A stretch of DNA of 64,000 bases from Alienimonas californiensis (GCF_007743815.1 NZ_CP036265.1:4595823-4659822), one strand, 5' to 3'; counted from the first letter of the stretch, positions 27,801 to 36,628 are shown. Program-made: numbers and translations. Notes: generated from the sequence alone by a model not told the origin.

Positions 27801-29576
27801 CTGTGCGCCTCCACCGCGTGGCGGGATGCCGCGCCCCGGCCCGACGGGGCGGTCGATCTGGCGGACGAGGCGCTGCGGCGGGCGGCGGGAGCGGCGAAAC
27901 CGCGACGGGGCGTGTCCCCGCTCGTCGCCGCCCGGTTGCTGCGGTGGGCGGCCTCCCGGCCGGGGGCGGCGTCCACGGACGCGGCGCTCGCCGATCTGTA
28001 CGAAGCCGCCGGCGACCCGCTGGCGGCGCGATTCCTGCGGGGCGACGCGGCGCCGAATCCGACGGACGGACGGCGGATCGAGGTCGCGGAGGCGTCCGAC
28101 CGCGGCCGCGTGCCCGCCACCCAGCAAGTCCCGGTCAACGGCGCTCCCCCGTGGTCGCCCGCCGGCCGCCTGACCTCAGACACCGTGGGTCCCCACCTCC
28201 ATTGGCAGGCGGACGACGGCCGCACGCGGTTCGCTCACATCCTGCCGGGGGGCCCGCCCCGCCGCGGCGCCCGGGCCCTGTGGGACGGCCACCTGCTGAT
28301 CGTGGGGCTGGGCGACCGGATCGAGGCGCTGGACACCCTGATCGACCCGACCGAACCCCGTGCGCTCTGGCGCTCGGCCCTCCACGAGGAATCCGCCGGC
28401 GACGCGATGGCCTCCTCGCCCCCGGACTTCGCCGCCTTCATGGCCCGCGGGGCGGGGTTCGACGGCCCGGCGGTTCTCACGCCGCGTCAACTGGTGCTGC
28501 GATCAGGCTCGACGCTCGCCGGGCGTCACCCGCTGACGGCCAGCCCGCTGTGGCGTCGAACCGGTCTGCCCTCGCAGGCCCGTGTGATCGGCGACGATCG
28601 AGTGCTGATCGTGCTGCCGCCGACGGGCACGGAGGCGACGCTGCTCTCGGCGGACGACGGCGGCGACCTCGGCACGGTCCCGGCGCCGCCGATGGGGTCC
28701 CACTGGCTGGAGCGGGGCACGCGGGTCTGGTCCCGCACCGCCGACGACGACGGCTCCGGCAGCGTCGCGGTCGCCTGCACCGACCTCGCCCCGCCGGACG
28801 AAGACGGCCTCGCTCCGGCTCCGCCGCGGGTCGTCTGGTCCCGCACCTTCCCGCCGAAGACCGCGTTCCATCCCGACGACGCCGGCCGGCATCTCACCGC
28901 GGTCACCCTGGACCGCCGGGCGATCGTGCTCGACTTGGAAACCGGGGCGGAGATCGAAGCGGCCGACCTCGGCCCCGGCCCGGCGCCGGCGGAGATCTGG
29001 GGCGGACGGACCGGGGACGTCTGGACGGTCTTCCTCTCCGACCGACGCAACCTCGGGCTGGACCGTCGCTTGGACTGGTTCGGCGATCGCGAGGGGCCGG
29101 AGTCCACGACCTGGGCCTACGGGCTGCGGGGCGGAGCGGTCGTCTGGTCGCGGCAGACGCCGGGGCCGCCGGACGACGTGTGGCAGGCCCCGGGGCTGCC
29201 GCTCCTCGCGGTGCCGGGGATGTCGGCGCCGGACGAGAACGCCGCCCGCTACCGCCGCCGGTTCACGCTGACGATCTACGACGCCCGCAACGGGGCGGAG
29301 CTGTTCGTGGCGGAGAACTTCTCGCCGCTCACGCCCGTCAACTGGGAAATCGATCCGGCGGGTCCCTGGAGCGGCGGCGTCGACCCCAAAGCGGGCGGCG
29401 GCGGCGAGGGGGTCGACGACGCTGCGGAGGACGCCGGCGGAACTCGCCCGACGACGGCCGTGCGGCTGCGGACGCGCGGGGCGGATCTGGAGTTCACCCT
29501 CTCCGACGAGCCGCCCGCGGCCCCGGTGCGCACCACGCCGGCGACCCCGGACGAGCCGAAGGAGGAGGGCTCCTGA
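24864..29576 (+). CDS. Very large secreted PQQ-like beta-propeller protein with helical repeats
   Basis: 1570 aa from ATG 24864 (in-frame ATG at 24876 as alternative). The N-terminus has a basic region and a hydrophobic segment (RFVLLAALCAACCAAAFG), so it is exported or membrane-anchored. Residues 70-240 are TPR-like (RRALNDGGIAEAIDLAALAARA in part; FPGSAAGRKAAVRVADLHLDRGEYAEAARLYDGL in part). The body holds PQQ/BamB-like propeller blades: GVTAADAATGEVRWKSGL, NRLVAYERHTGRTAWTLGG, GVAALDPLTGSFVWTYRY, LHCLDLATGDPLWIRP. A second helical section (about 800-1050) and a second set of blades (about 1110-1480) follow. Function is unknown; such proteins are frequent in planctomycetes. It stands alone, with the isomerase gene 119 bp downstream. 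Confidence 0.8.
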   Translation: MAPAMLRRRLFLRGSARDPRRFVLLAALCAACCAAAFGPAQDFEQEQIEDAAQSENGSDRGPNAPIAFRAETPMFNLDRSSARQVELARRALNDGGIAEAIDLAALAARATDDSILPDGTPVRAAAADVLLEAAKADARLVELRLGAAAEDAYEAAAARGDLAGLATVAARFPGSAAGRKAAVRVADLHLDRGEYAEAARLYDGLIARSADADDRSRWRMKAAAACQRTGDSATAAALLSQIPPADRALFFASIGQDAGLDVSNDAATLAALDQVVAPPAAALGEWPWVGRLPGRAIARPGEPAPEPVNAVGGPIWTENLTELIPPTGADGPGPVIASSVRRDRAKRGESLWPASRPLALRDDAAAGGGKGLTMVYATPAGVTAADAATGEVRWKSGLLPDSDYYRLTRAEEQPVLPDSGRAVTGLLNLYEERAYRDATAGALSADDRHVYAVRNLDLPKRDLRPDYDPRFDGGANQARRSRANRLVAYERHTGRTAWTLGGPNRSVNPVAAVGADDGADGAFFCGPPLPTPQGLAVLAETGGVLRLLVLDPADGTVMRALPIGVPALPLFEPPRWREAALGVSAAAGLWIVPSSAGGVAALDPLTGSFVWTYRYQSTVEVEDGPPAPRRGSFGSSDDDLPRWVDQPPKVAAGRALLTPRDSEELHCLDLATGDPLWIRPRGTGRQIAGVVEGEDGLTALLVGDDGVRALALADGAERWFAPLPPAAGDAVLTGDVLIVPLADDTLAAVRTQDGGVLNRLPATGAAGNLIAAGGRLLSQTPEGVAAFPTRKETAARIEAAFATEGADRGPALLLRAGLALQEGRHVDAVSDLIAAAEAPAPQGGAGVAARFAAGVARDRLSEALADGLRRDFAAFAPLLREASGVLGDPPVGEVARAYADGLSDAGRRREAFRVLAQTGDGSSRPDTRADAWARRRLPALFTEADAAEREAMVADVAAAHADAGDDIAALEAFAQRFGRLCASTAWRDAAPRPDGAVDLADEALRRAAGAAKPRRGVSPLVAARLLRWAASRPGAASTDAALADLYEAAGDPLAARFLRGDAAPNPTDGRRIEVAEASDRGRVPATQQVPVNGAPPWSPAGRLTSDTVGPHLHWQADDGRTRFAHILPGGPPRRGARALWDGHLLIVGLGDRIEALDTLIDPTEPRALWRSALHEESAGDAMASSPPDFAAFMARGAGFDGPAVLTPRQLVLRSGSTLAGRHPLTASPLWRRTGLPSQARVIGDDRVLIVLPPTGTEATLLSADDGGDLGTVPAPPMGSHWLERGTRVWSRTADDDGSGSVAVACTDLAPPDEDGLAPAPPRVVWSRTFPPKTAFHPDDAGRHLTAVTLDRRAIVLDLETGAEIEAADLGPGPAPAEIWGGRTGDVWTVFLSDRRNLGLDRRLDWFGDREGPESTTWAYGLRGGAVVWSRQTPGPPDDVWQAPGLPLLAVPGMSAPDENAARYRRRFTLTIYDARNGAELFVAENFSPLTPVNWEIDPAGPWSGGVDPKAGGGGEGVDDAAEDAGGTRPTTAVRLRTRGADLEFTLSDEPPAAPVRTTPATPDEPKEEGS

Positions 29577-29695
29577 CTTCGTTCCCCCCGGGCCCCCGCG
29601 GGAGCTTTCGCCGTCGTCCCGCCGTTCGTTGACGGGGTTGCGGGGCGGCTTTAGCGTGCCCGCCGCCCGCCCGTTTCCTCATTCGGATCGCTCCC

Positions 29696-30727
29696 ATGGC
29701 CCGCCCCGTCACGCTGTTCACCGGCCAGTGGGCGGACATGAAGCTGGAGGAGATCTGCAAGGTCGCCGGGCAGGGCTCCTCCGGCACGGGCGAGGACGGC
29801 TTCGGCTACGACGGCCTGGAACTGGCCTGCTGGGGCGACCACTTCGAAGTGGACAAGGCCCTCTCCGACGACACCTACTGCGCCCGCAAGCGGGACCTGC
29901 TGAGCCGGTACGATCTGCAGCTGTTCGCGATCAGCGCCCACCTCGTCGGGCAGGCGGTGTGCGACCGGATCGACGAACGCCACAAGGGGATCCTGCCGGA
30001 CCACGTGTGGGGCGACGGCGACCCGGACGGCGTGAACGAGCGGGCCGCGGAGGAGATGAAGAACACGGCTCGGGCCGCCGCCAAACTGGGCGTGGAAGTG
30101 GTCAACGGCTTCACCGGCAGTTCGATCTGGCCGCTGGTCTACGACTTCCCGCCGATGGCCCCCGGCACGATCGAGAAGGGGTTCGAGGACTTCGCCGAGA
30201 AGTGGAACCCGATCCTCGACGTGTTCCAGGAGTGCGGCGTGCGGTTCGCCCTCGAAGTGCACCCCACCGAAATCGCCTTCGACATCTACAGCGCCCACCG
30301 GGCGTTGGAGGCCATCGATCATCGGGAGGAGTTCGGCTTCAACTTCGACCCCAGCCACCTGATCTGGCAGGGCGTGGACCCGGCCGAGTTCATTCGCGAG
30401 TTCCCGGATCGCATTTATCACGTCCACATGAAGGACGCCTCGGTCACGCTGAACGGCCGCAGCGGCATCCTCAGCTCGCACCTGCCCTTCGGGGACCACC
30501 GCCGCGGCTGGGACTTCCGCAGCGTCGGCCGCGGCGGGGTGCGGTTCGAAGAAATCATTCGGGCCCTGAACGACGTCGGCTACGCCGGCCCGCTGAGCGT
30601 CGAGTGGGAGGACAGCGGGATGGACCGGATGCACGGCGCCAAAGAGGCCGCCCAGTTCTGCAAGAACGTCGACTTCGAACCCAGCGGCCGGAAGTTCGAC
30701 AGCGCCTTCGACAAGAGCGAGCAGTAA
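29696..30727 (+). CDS. Sugar phosphate isomerase/epimerase (xylose-isomerase-like TIM barrel)
   Basis: 343 aa, AP_endonuc_2 superfamily TIM barrel, cytoplasmic. Metal-site motifs are complete: [12 protein letters not shown] (Glu), [14 protein letters not shown] (Asp/His), IYHVHMKDA (His-x-His) and [13 protein letters not shown] (Glu). Family members isomerise or epimerise sugars or inositol derivatives; the substrate cannot be read from the sequence. The close match in length and the strong conservation of these motifs mark it as a functional enzyme. A six-pair hairpin follows, and the next gene is convergent. Confidence 0.9.
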   Translation: MARPVTLFTGQWADMKLEEICKVAGQGSSGTGEDGFGYDGLELACWGDHFEVDKALSDDTYCARKRDLLSRYDLQLFAISAHLVGQAVCDRIDERHKGILPDHVWGDGDPDGVNERAAEEMKNTARAAAKLGVEVVNGFTGSSIWPLVYDFPPMAPGTIEKGFEDFAEKWNPILDVFQECGVRFALEVHPTEIAFDIYSAHRALEAIDHREEFGFNFDPSHLIWQGVDPAEFIREFPDRIYHVHMKDASVTLNGRSGILSSHLPFGDHRRGWDFRSVGRGGVRFEEIIRALNDVGYAGPLSVEWEDSGMDRMHGAKEAAQFCKNVDFEPSGRKFDSAFDKSEQ

Positions 30728-30735
30728 CGGCTCGC

Positions 30736-30750
30736 GACGGCCTCGCCGTC
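30736..30750. terminator. Short hairpin between convergent genes
   Basis: GACGGC (30736-30741) and GCCGTC (30745-30750) with a three-base loop lie nine bases after the isomerase stop and before the minus-strand DUF457 stop. Weak but well placed for both genes. Confidence 0.35.
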
Positions 30751-30766
30751 ACAACGGCGGGGGCGG

Positions 30767-32101
30767 TCACTGCGATTCCAGAGCCTGCCACTCGGCCCGT
30801 AACTCTGCAGCCGGTTCCGGAGGCACGGCCAGTCGGAAGATCGGCCTCCTCCGGACGGGGTGCGGTTCGAGGAACGGCCCGTCATCGAGCGGCATTCGTT
30901 CTTCCCACAGGTAAGGCGCCGTGTGCGGAAAACGGCACCAGCCCCGCAACGCTCGGATCCGACCGTCGTCGCTCAGCCCGGCCCGCACAATCAACCGGTC
31001 CCCCGCGTACCATCCTCCACGGTTCCGCAGTTCGCGGTCGAGCGTCCAGCCGGGCCTCCGCCGCTGGAGTCGAATCTCGCTCAACACCACGAACCTGCCC
31101 CCGGACGGCGGTAGGTCGCCCGGCGGGATCTCGTAGCTCACGGCGGTTACCCGCTCCCACGGGAGCAGTCCGGCGGGACGAGTCGCAAGCCATTGCACGT
31201 CGAGGTTCCAGGGCGGCAAAGCGTCCGAACCGGGCGGATTGCTCGCGGGCTCGACCTGCGCCGGCGGCGAGCCGGCGCGACCGCGTTCCAACTCCGCACG
31301 CAGTTCAGCGCACGCGAACTCCCCAGCGGCCACGTTGAACGCTGCCGAGGCCGCGAGAAGGCCGGAGAGCAGACCGACCGCGACCAACGGCGCCCGGGGC
31401 CAGCGACGCCACCGCCGCAGGACGAGGACGTGGATGATTCCCACCGACCAGACGCCCGCAGCGAGGAGCGGGACCGGTACGCTCTGCGGAGGAGGCCCGA
31501 TGAGCAATCCGCCCACGGCGCCCACGGCGACCCGCCAGATGGACACTGCGGCGAGGATCGTCCAAGCCCCCCACTGGCCCAGCTCTTCCCGCCACAGCGT
31601 CAAGCCGACGCCGGACAGCAGGATCAGGTGCCCCCACGGGTCGCCCGGCAGGACGAGGTCGCTCCGCACCCAGAGGCTGGACGAGAACGGATACAGCGGC
31701 CGCAGGCCCAGCGGGGTGAGGGCGTCCCAGACGAGGTGCAGGCTGACCCCGCCGAAGGCGACCGCCGCGGCGCGCTGCGGCGACCACCCCGCCGCCCAAT
31801 GCCCGGCTCCCCGATCTCCCCGGGCGGTCGGCAGTAGCGCGATCCACAGGGCGCCGGCGGAGGCCGCGGCCCCGCACAGGCCGTGCGACCACCCGCGTTC
31901 GGTCCACAGCCACCGGACGAGATCGCCGGACGGGGCCGGTCCCACCGCAACCTCCACGACGTCCGGCAGCAGCGCCGCGAGGATCGCCGCGGTCGGCAAC
32001 CACAGACCGACCGCCCGCAGCCGCCCGTCGCCGCCCCGCCACCGGTCCGGCAGGCCGCGCACCAGCAGCCAACCGGTCAGCAGGTGAGTGAACAGGTCCA
32101 C
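30767..32101 (-). CDS. DUF457/YdjM-type membrane-bound metal-dependent hydrolase
   Basis: 444 aa. Matches the YbcI/YdjM (DUF457) inner-membrane family: N-terminal FTHLLTGWLLVRGLPDRW, ERGWSHGL with a conserved His, and LHLVWDALTPLGLRPLYPFS with the H-x3-D motif. Six or so hydrophobic segments fill the first 250 residues. The C-terminal 170 residues form a soluble domain rich in beta strands (RFVVLSEIRLQ, DRLIVRAGLSDDGRIRALRGW). The family is annotated as predicted metal-dependent hydrolase, with no confirmed substrate. It probably shares a transcript with the DUF2254 gene 29 bp upstream. A paralogue with the same architecture lies at 33655-34911. Confidence 0.85.
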   Translation of the reverse strand: MDLFTHLLTGWLLVRGLPDRWRGGDGRLRAVGLWLPTAAILAALLPDVVEVAVGPAPSGDLVRWLWTERGWSHGLCGAAASAGALWIALLPTARGDRGAGHWAAGWSPQRAAAVAFGGVSLHLVWDALTPLGLRPLYPFSSSLWVRSDLVLPGDPWGHLILLSGVGLTLWREELGQWGAWTILAAVSIWRVAVGAVGGLLIGPPPQSVPVPLLAAGVWSVGIIHVLVLRRWRRWPRAPLVAVGLLSGLLAASAAFNVAAGEFACAELRAELERGRAGSPPAQVEPASNPPGSDALPPWNLDVQWLATRPAGLLPWERVTAVSYEIPPGDLPPSGGRFVVLSEIRLQRRRPGWTLDRELRNRGGWYAGDRLIVRAGLSDDGRIRALRGWCRFPHTAPYLWEERMPLDDGPFLEPHPVRRRPIFRLAVPPEPAAELRAEWQALESQ

Positions 32102-32130
32102 GGGCGACGTCTCCGAGGTGACGAACGAGC

Positions 32131-33603
32131 CTAGCGGGGCGCAGTCCGTGACTCGAACGACACGTCGGCCGGCGGGTCGAACTGGGACAGGGCGATTCGC
32201 ACTTCCGCGAGTCGCCGGCGAATCCGTTCCCGGTCGCGCGGTTCGCTAAGGCCCTCGTCGCTGCCGCGGACGATCATTTCGGCCTGCCGAAACAGTTCGT
32301 CGGCGTCGCCCGGACGGTCGACCGTCGCGGCGATCCGGCCGAGGCCGATCAGTAGCGTTTCGTTCACCATCAGACTGCCGCGGCAGTATTGGCGGATGGG
32401 GTCGTAGGCTTCGCCCAGCGCCTCGCCGAAGGTGATCGGACGGGCGACGATGCGAAGGTTTTGGTCGTCGTCGTAACGGTGCGGGTCCGGCCGGTCGCGG
32501 GCGGCGAGGCGGCCGAACGTCGCGCTGAGGCCGTCGATGCACTGCACTGCGGTGAACGGATCGTTCACGCCGGGGGAGAGCGCCCGGACGGCGATCTCGG
32601 TCAGTTCGCCGATGGCGCAACCGAGGTCCTGCCGCGGCGTACGGTCCCGCCCGATCACGAACGCCTCGCGGATGCGGCGGTCGGTCTCGTCCGCGTCGCC
32701 GCGGCCCGGCGGCCGTACCCGGGCCAGCGATAGGCCGTCGGCGACGAAGTCGCCGGGCCGATGCAGCAGTTCGATCGTCACGTCGGCGTCCTTCGCGATC
32801 TGCATCAGCGCGGGCTCGTCTACCCCCTGCACGTAGCCGTCCCGCGGTACGGTCACGGTGCGGGCCTGGCCGCTGAGCGCGGGTGCGGCGGCCCGGTCCA
32901 CCGGTTCGATCTCCGCCCCCGGGGTGCCGATGCGTTCGGGGAACAAGCGGTCGATGGCGTCGTCCAGGTCCCCCGCGACCTCCCGGACGACGTGTGACGG
33001 CTGGACCATCTCCGCGGTGTGGTGCACGAAGTAGACGAGAATCGCCAGATCGACTGTCGCCAGCACGACGGAGGCCAGCACGGAGATGTGCGGGACGATC
33101 GCTCCGCCCTCCAGACCGCGGATGAGCCGCAGGATGATCAGGCAGTACAGGCTGGTGCTGACCCACGCCCCCAGCGTGATCTGGGCCGTGCGATCCGCCA
33201 TGAAGGCCCGGATCAGGCGCGGGCCGAACTGATTCGTCGTCAGGCTGAGGGTGACCATCGTGATCGAGAACACGACCCCCGTGACGGTCACGCTGGCCCC
33301 GGCGATCGTGGAGACCGTCGTCTGCCCCGCCGAGACGGTCGTTGCCAACCACGCGGATTCCTCCGCCACGTCCCGCCCCATCCGGGAATCGATCTCCGGC
33401 AGGGCGAAGGCCAGCAGCACGGCGGCCACGCCCATCAGGGCGGGGATGAACCAGAAGCTGGTCCGAAAGGCGTCCCAGAGGTGAATCAGACGGGTCAACG
33501 GCGGCTCCGGGACGTCGGGATGGGCCGGCAAGCGTAGCGGGCGTGAAACGAGCGCCCACCTCGAGGAAACCACATCGCCGAACACGCCGAGCGAACGGGC
33601 CAC
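32131..33603 (-). CDS. DUF2254 family integral membrane protein
   Basis: 490 aa from a GTG at 33603; a TTG at 33498 with GGAG about eight bases before it is a good alternative and would begin LTRLIHLWDAFRTSFWFIP, closer to the family. Four hydrophobic segments are visible: FIPALMGVAAVLLAFAL, a stretch at STIAGASVTVTGVVFSITMV, WVSTSLYCLIILRLI and ISVLASVVLATVDLAILVYF. The motif LTTNQFGPRLIRAFMAD is a DUF2254 hallmark, as are IGRDRTPRQDLGCAIGELTEIAVRALSPGVNDPFTA in part. The C-terminal half is cytoplasmic. No function is established. It lies between two DUF457 genes on the same strand. Confidence 0.88.
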   Translation of the reverse strand: MARSLGVFGDVVSSRWALVSRPLRLPAHPDVPEPPLTRLIHLWDAFRTSFWFIPALMGVAAVLLAFALPEIDSRMGRDVAEESAWLATTVSAGQTTVSTIAGASVTVTGVVFSITMVTLSLTTNQFGPRLIRAFMADRTAQITLGAWVSTSLYCLIILRLIRGLEGGAIVPHISVLASVVLATVDLAILVYFVHHTAEMVQPSHVVREVAGDLDDAIDRLFPERIGTPGAEIEPVDRAAAPALSGQARTVTVPRDGYVQGVDEPALMQIAKDADVTIELLHRPGDFVADGLSLARVRPPGRGDADETDRRIREAFVIGRDRTPRQDLGCAIGELTEIAVRALSPGVNDPFTAVQCIDGLSATFGRLAARDRPDPHRYDDDQNLRIVARPITFGEALGEAYDPIRQYCRGSLMVNETLLIGLGRIAATVDRPGDADELFRQAEMIVRGSDEGLSEPRDRERIRRRLAEVRIALSQFDPPADVSFESRTAPR

Positions 33604-33654
33604 AGCGTGTTCAGGAAATGGAACGACTGAGGAGACGAAACTGAGGAGAGCGGA

Positions 33655-34911
33655 TTAATTCATCGGTGGGACGGAATTCTCGAGTGGCCGAGGCGCGGAC
33701 TCCCAGATCGGCAGGATGTCGTATTCGACTTCTAGGGCTGACCAGTCCTCCTCGCCGCCGGCGCCGTAGCGAACATCTCCGAGGATGACCTTGCTCCCGC
33801 GGAACTGTGCAACGGGATGACGAGCGAACGCGGCCCATGCTTCCACGCGTCGCAGACCCTTCGGCCGAATTCTCGCCTGATTGTGAGGCCATCCGGCATC
33901 CCACAGATGTAGAGGTCCGCGATCTCCCGTAATGGCGTTCACGCGGATCAGCGATGCACCGTCAAAATCGAACCGACGATCCCCAGCGGCGAGAAGGCCG
34001 ACAGGCTTGTTTCGACCGCGGCGACCGTGGCTGTTGAGAACTTCGCGATCCCACGGCACCCCGGGAACGGCCTGAACGCTCTGCTTGGCGATTGAGTGAA
34101 TGCGGTTCATATAATGTGGATCGATCGTCTCACGAGTGACGGCTTCCCTCGCCGCCTGACTCCAGAGCCCCATCGTCACCAGGTAGGCCGTCAGCGTTCC
34201 CCACCCAAAAAGATCGGCGAACCGCCACCGCCCCCACCATCGCAGCAGCCCGACCTCGACCACCCCTGTCGCCCAGGCCGCCAACACCCACCACGGGCAC
34301 TGCTCCTGCCAACAGGCGCCGGCGACGATCAGCGTCGCGGCGGCCGCGAGTGCGTACCAGCCCCACTTCGTCCAGCCGAACCGCCGGGTGCCGCAGATCA
34401 GCGCCCCAGCCAAGATCAGCCAGACCCACGGGTCCACGATGAACACGAGGTCCCCGTAGTACCACGATCTGTCCCAGGGATAGAACGGCCGCACGCCGTA
34501 GCTGTTCCACCAGTCCATAAACAGGTGCGAGCCGACGCCCAGCGCCGCCACCGCCAACCCCCGCCGCGGGGTGAAGCCGGCGAACCAGCGGGCCGTGCGG
34601 CGCCAGCGGGCGAGCAGCCAGAGCAGGGCCGTGAAGGCGACCGCCTCCGCAGCGATGCCGATCAGGCTGTGGCTCCACCCGCGGTGATGCAGCAGGTAGG
34701 CCGCCTTGTCCCCCAGCGGCGGCGGCCAGAGCACCAGCGCCTCGAAGTCCGGCAGGTTCGCCGCGATCACGCCGGACCAAGTCAGCCAGATGCCGGGGCG
34801 GGGGCGGTCGGGGTCGAAGGCGGGGTCCTCCTCCGGCACGCCGCCGGCCCAGCGGCGGGGCAAGCTGCGGGCGATCAGGGCGCCGGCGAGGGCGTGGGCG
34901 AGGTTGTCCAT
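33655..34911 (-). CDS. DUF457/YdjM-type membrane metal-dependent hydrolase, paralogue
   Basis: 418 aa. The ATG at 34911 gives MDNLAHALAGALIARSLPRRW, the usual start of the DUF457 family; the frame stays open upstream but adds basic low-complexity sequence. Family motifs: HHRGWSHSLIGI, VGSHLFMDWWNSYGVRPFYPWD (H-x3-D) and several membrane helices to about residue 245. The C-terminal part carries a soluble domain like that of the paralogue at 30767-32101 but without close sequence identity. The end of the gene (33655-34100) is less GC-rich than its surroundings, which may reflect a different origin of the C-terminal part. It is divergent from the DUF1570 gene. Confidence 0.85.
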   Translation of the reverse strand: MDNLAHALAGALIARSLPRRWAGGVPEEDPAFDPDRPRPGIWLTWSGVIAANLPDFEALVLWPPPLGDKAAYLLHHRGWSHSLIGIAAEAVAFTALLWLLARWRRTARWFAGFTPRRGLAVAALGVGSHLFMDWWNSYGVRPFYPWDRSWYYGDLVFIVDPWVWLILAGALICGTRRFGWTKWGWYALAAAATLIVAGACWQEQCPWWVLAAWATGVVEVGLLRWWGRWRFADLFGWGTLTAYLVTMGLWSQAAREAVTRETIDPHYMNRIHSIAKQSVQAVPGVPWDREVLNSHGRRGRNKPVGLLAAGDRRFDFDGASLIRVNAITGDRGPLHLWDAGWPHNQARIRPKGLRRVEAWAAFARHPVAQFRGSKVILGDVRYGAGGEEDWSALEVEYDILPIWESAPRPLENSVPPMN

Positions 34912-35026
34912 CGCCGGGCAGTGTGGGTCCCGACGCCGGCTCCCGGTAGCGGGATTGGTCCGGGTCGTCTTCACCGCGGCGGGGGTCGGTTCTAACATCA
35001 ACGTTCCCGCCGCTCCGGAGATTGCC

Positions 35027-36520
35027 GTGCCGTCCGCCCGTTCCGTGCTGCTCCCGGCGGCGCTGCTGCTGATCGTCGCGGCCCCCGCCCCCGGCGGCGG
35101 CGTCGCGGACGTGGGCGCCGCCGTCGAGCCCTTGCGGGAGGCGTACCGAGCCGAACTGACGACGTTCGCCGGCCGGGCCGACGCCGCCGGGTTGGCGGAG
35201 TTCGCCGCGGAGCTGCGACTTCAAGCGGCCCCGCCGGACCCGCAAACCCTCTCCGTGACCCCGCCGCCGCGGACCGTGCGGCCGGAACTGCCACCGGTGG
35301 ATCGATCGGAGGAGACCGCTCTGCGGCGCGCCGTCCGCCGGGCCGGGCAGGGCTTCGGCCAGGAGGCGTTCCTGCTCGCCAAGCGGGCAGGGACCCGCGG
35401 GGCCGAAGAGCCGGGCGCCGCGAATCTGGCGATGGGGCTGGTCTGGGAGATTCTCGCCGCCGACCCCGATCACGTGGAGGCCCGGCGGGCGCTGGGGCAG
35501 AAGCGCGTCGGCGACGAATGGCTCACGCCGTGGGAGCAGGGCCAGGCCCGCGTCGGTCGGGTCGATCACAAGACCTTCGGCTGGACCCCCAAACTGCACG
35601 TCGAGCGCCTCGAAGCCGGCGAACGGCTCCTCGACGGCCGTTGGGTCGACGCGGATCGCGAGGCCTTGGTGCGGTCCGACTTCGCCACCGGCTGGGAAGT
35701 GGAGACGGAGCATTACCAGGTGCGGACGAACGTCAGTCTCGAACGCGGGGCGGAGATCGCCCGGCAACTCGAACGCTTCCACGCCTTCTTCCGAGCGACC
35801 TTCCCCGGCTTCGGCCTCGGCCCGGAGGACCTGCGGCAACGGTTCGTCTCCGTCGGCCGCTTTCCGAGCTACCAGAACATCGGCGGGGCGGGCGGCAAGT
35901 ACCACGTGCACCTCTACCGCGAGCGGGCGGAATACAACCTCGCCCTGATCAAACAGGTGCCGCAGATCGAAATGACCAACGGGTTCTACGACCATCGCAG
36001 CCGGATCGCCTCGTTTTACGAGAACGGCCCCAACGCCGATCCGCGGACGCTGTTCCACGAGGCGACGCACCAGCTGTTCTACGAGTGCACGCCACAGTTT
36101 CGGCTGGTCGGGGAGGACGCCCACTACTGGGCGGTCGAGGGCATCGGCTGCTACATGGAGAGCTTCCGCGATGACGGCGTGACGATGACGGCCGGTTCGC
36201 CCCGCTATGTGCGGTTCGTGAACGCCCGGGCCCGCTGGATCGATCAGCAGTTCTTCGTCCCACTGGCAGAGTTCGACGCCCGCGGCCGCGTCGCCTTCCA
36301 GACGGCTCCGGACATCCACAAATGCTACAGCCAGGCCAGCGGCCTAACGCACTTCTTCCTGCACGCCGGCGGCGGCGCCCTGCGACCGGCGCTGACGCTG
36401 CATCTGGAAGACCTCTACAACCCGACCGTCCGGCCGGAGCAAGTCCGTTCGCTCGACCGCCTCACCGGCCTGACCTGGGAGGCTCTGGGCGAGCACTACA
36501 AACAGTATCTCGTCCAGTAG
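35027..36520 (+). CDS. Exported DUF1570-like zincin (HExxH) protein
   Basis: 497 aa from a GTG at 35027, with GGAG six bases upstream. This start yields a signal peptide (VLLPAALLLIVAAPAPGGG); the frame continues upstream as an antisense shadow of DUF457. The C-terminal half resembles DUF1570: HYQVRTNVSLERGAEIARQLE-like, YHVHLYRERAEY, FYENGPNADPRTLFHEATHQLFYE in part, WAVEGIGCYMES. The HEATH motif at residues 344-348 is an HExxH zinc site and the later WAVEGIGCYMES may give the third ligand, so it could be a metalloprotease. Substrate unknown. A hairpin and a repeat follow the stop. Confidence 0.75.
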   Translation: MPSARSVLLPAALLLIVAAPAPGGGVADVGAAVEPLREAYRAELTTFAGRADAAGLAEFAAELRLQAAPPDPQTLSVTPPPRTVRPELPPVDRSEETALRRAVRRAGQGFGQEAFLLAKRAGTRGAEEPGAANLAMGLVWEILAADPDHVEARRALGQKRVGDEWLTPWEQGQARVGRVDHKTFGWTPKLHVERLEAGERLLDGRWVDADREALVRSDFATGWEVETEHYQVRTNVSLERGAEIARQLERFHAFFRATFPGFGLGPEDLRQRFVSVGRFPSYQNIGGAGGKYHVHLYRERAEYNLALIKQVPQIEMTNGFYDHRSRIASFYENGPNADPRTLFHEATHQLFYECTPQFRLVGEDAHYWAVEGIGCYMESFRDDGVTMTAGSPRYVRFVNARARWIDQQFFVPLAEFDARGRVAFQTAPDIHKCYSQASGLTHFFLHAGGGALRPALTLHLEDLYNPTVRPEQVRSLDRLTGLTWEALGEHYKQYLVQ

Positions 36521-36533
36521 GACGCCGGGTGAG

Positions 36534-36553
36534 CGAAGGCGGCCACGCCTTCG
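36534..36553 (+). terminator. Hairpin after the DUF1570 gene
   Basis: CGAAGGCG (36534-36541) and CGCCTTCG (36546-36553) form a perfect eight-pair stem with loop GCCA, 14 bases after the stop. Confidence 0.5.
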
Positions 36554-36557
36554 GATC

Positions 36558-36628
36558 ACCAACCCGAAGCGTCAGCGAAGGCCGTTCGCTCTGAGCGGCC
36601 GACGCCCTCGCTGACGCTTCGGGTTAGT
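36558..36628. repeat. 71-bp palindromic element overlapping the ribD stop
   Basis: The left arm (36558-36581, beginning ACCAACCCGAAG) and the right arm (36605-36628, reverse complement beginning ACTAACCCGAAG) match at 22 of 24 positions. The arms share the pattern ACYARCCCGAMG with the element inside gspI. Translated, the arms give TRSVSEG, a peptide I recall as frequent in planctomycete repeats. The right arm contains the ribD stop codon (TAA, minus strand, 36624-36626), so ribD ends within the repeat and the hairpin could end its transcript. Confidence 0.75.

Noticed and set aside
29629..31338. Plus-strand frame overlapping the isomerase in another frame
   Set aside because: The isomerase frame has complete metal-site motifs; this one is Arg/Pro-rich with no family features.
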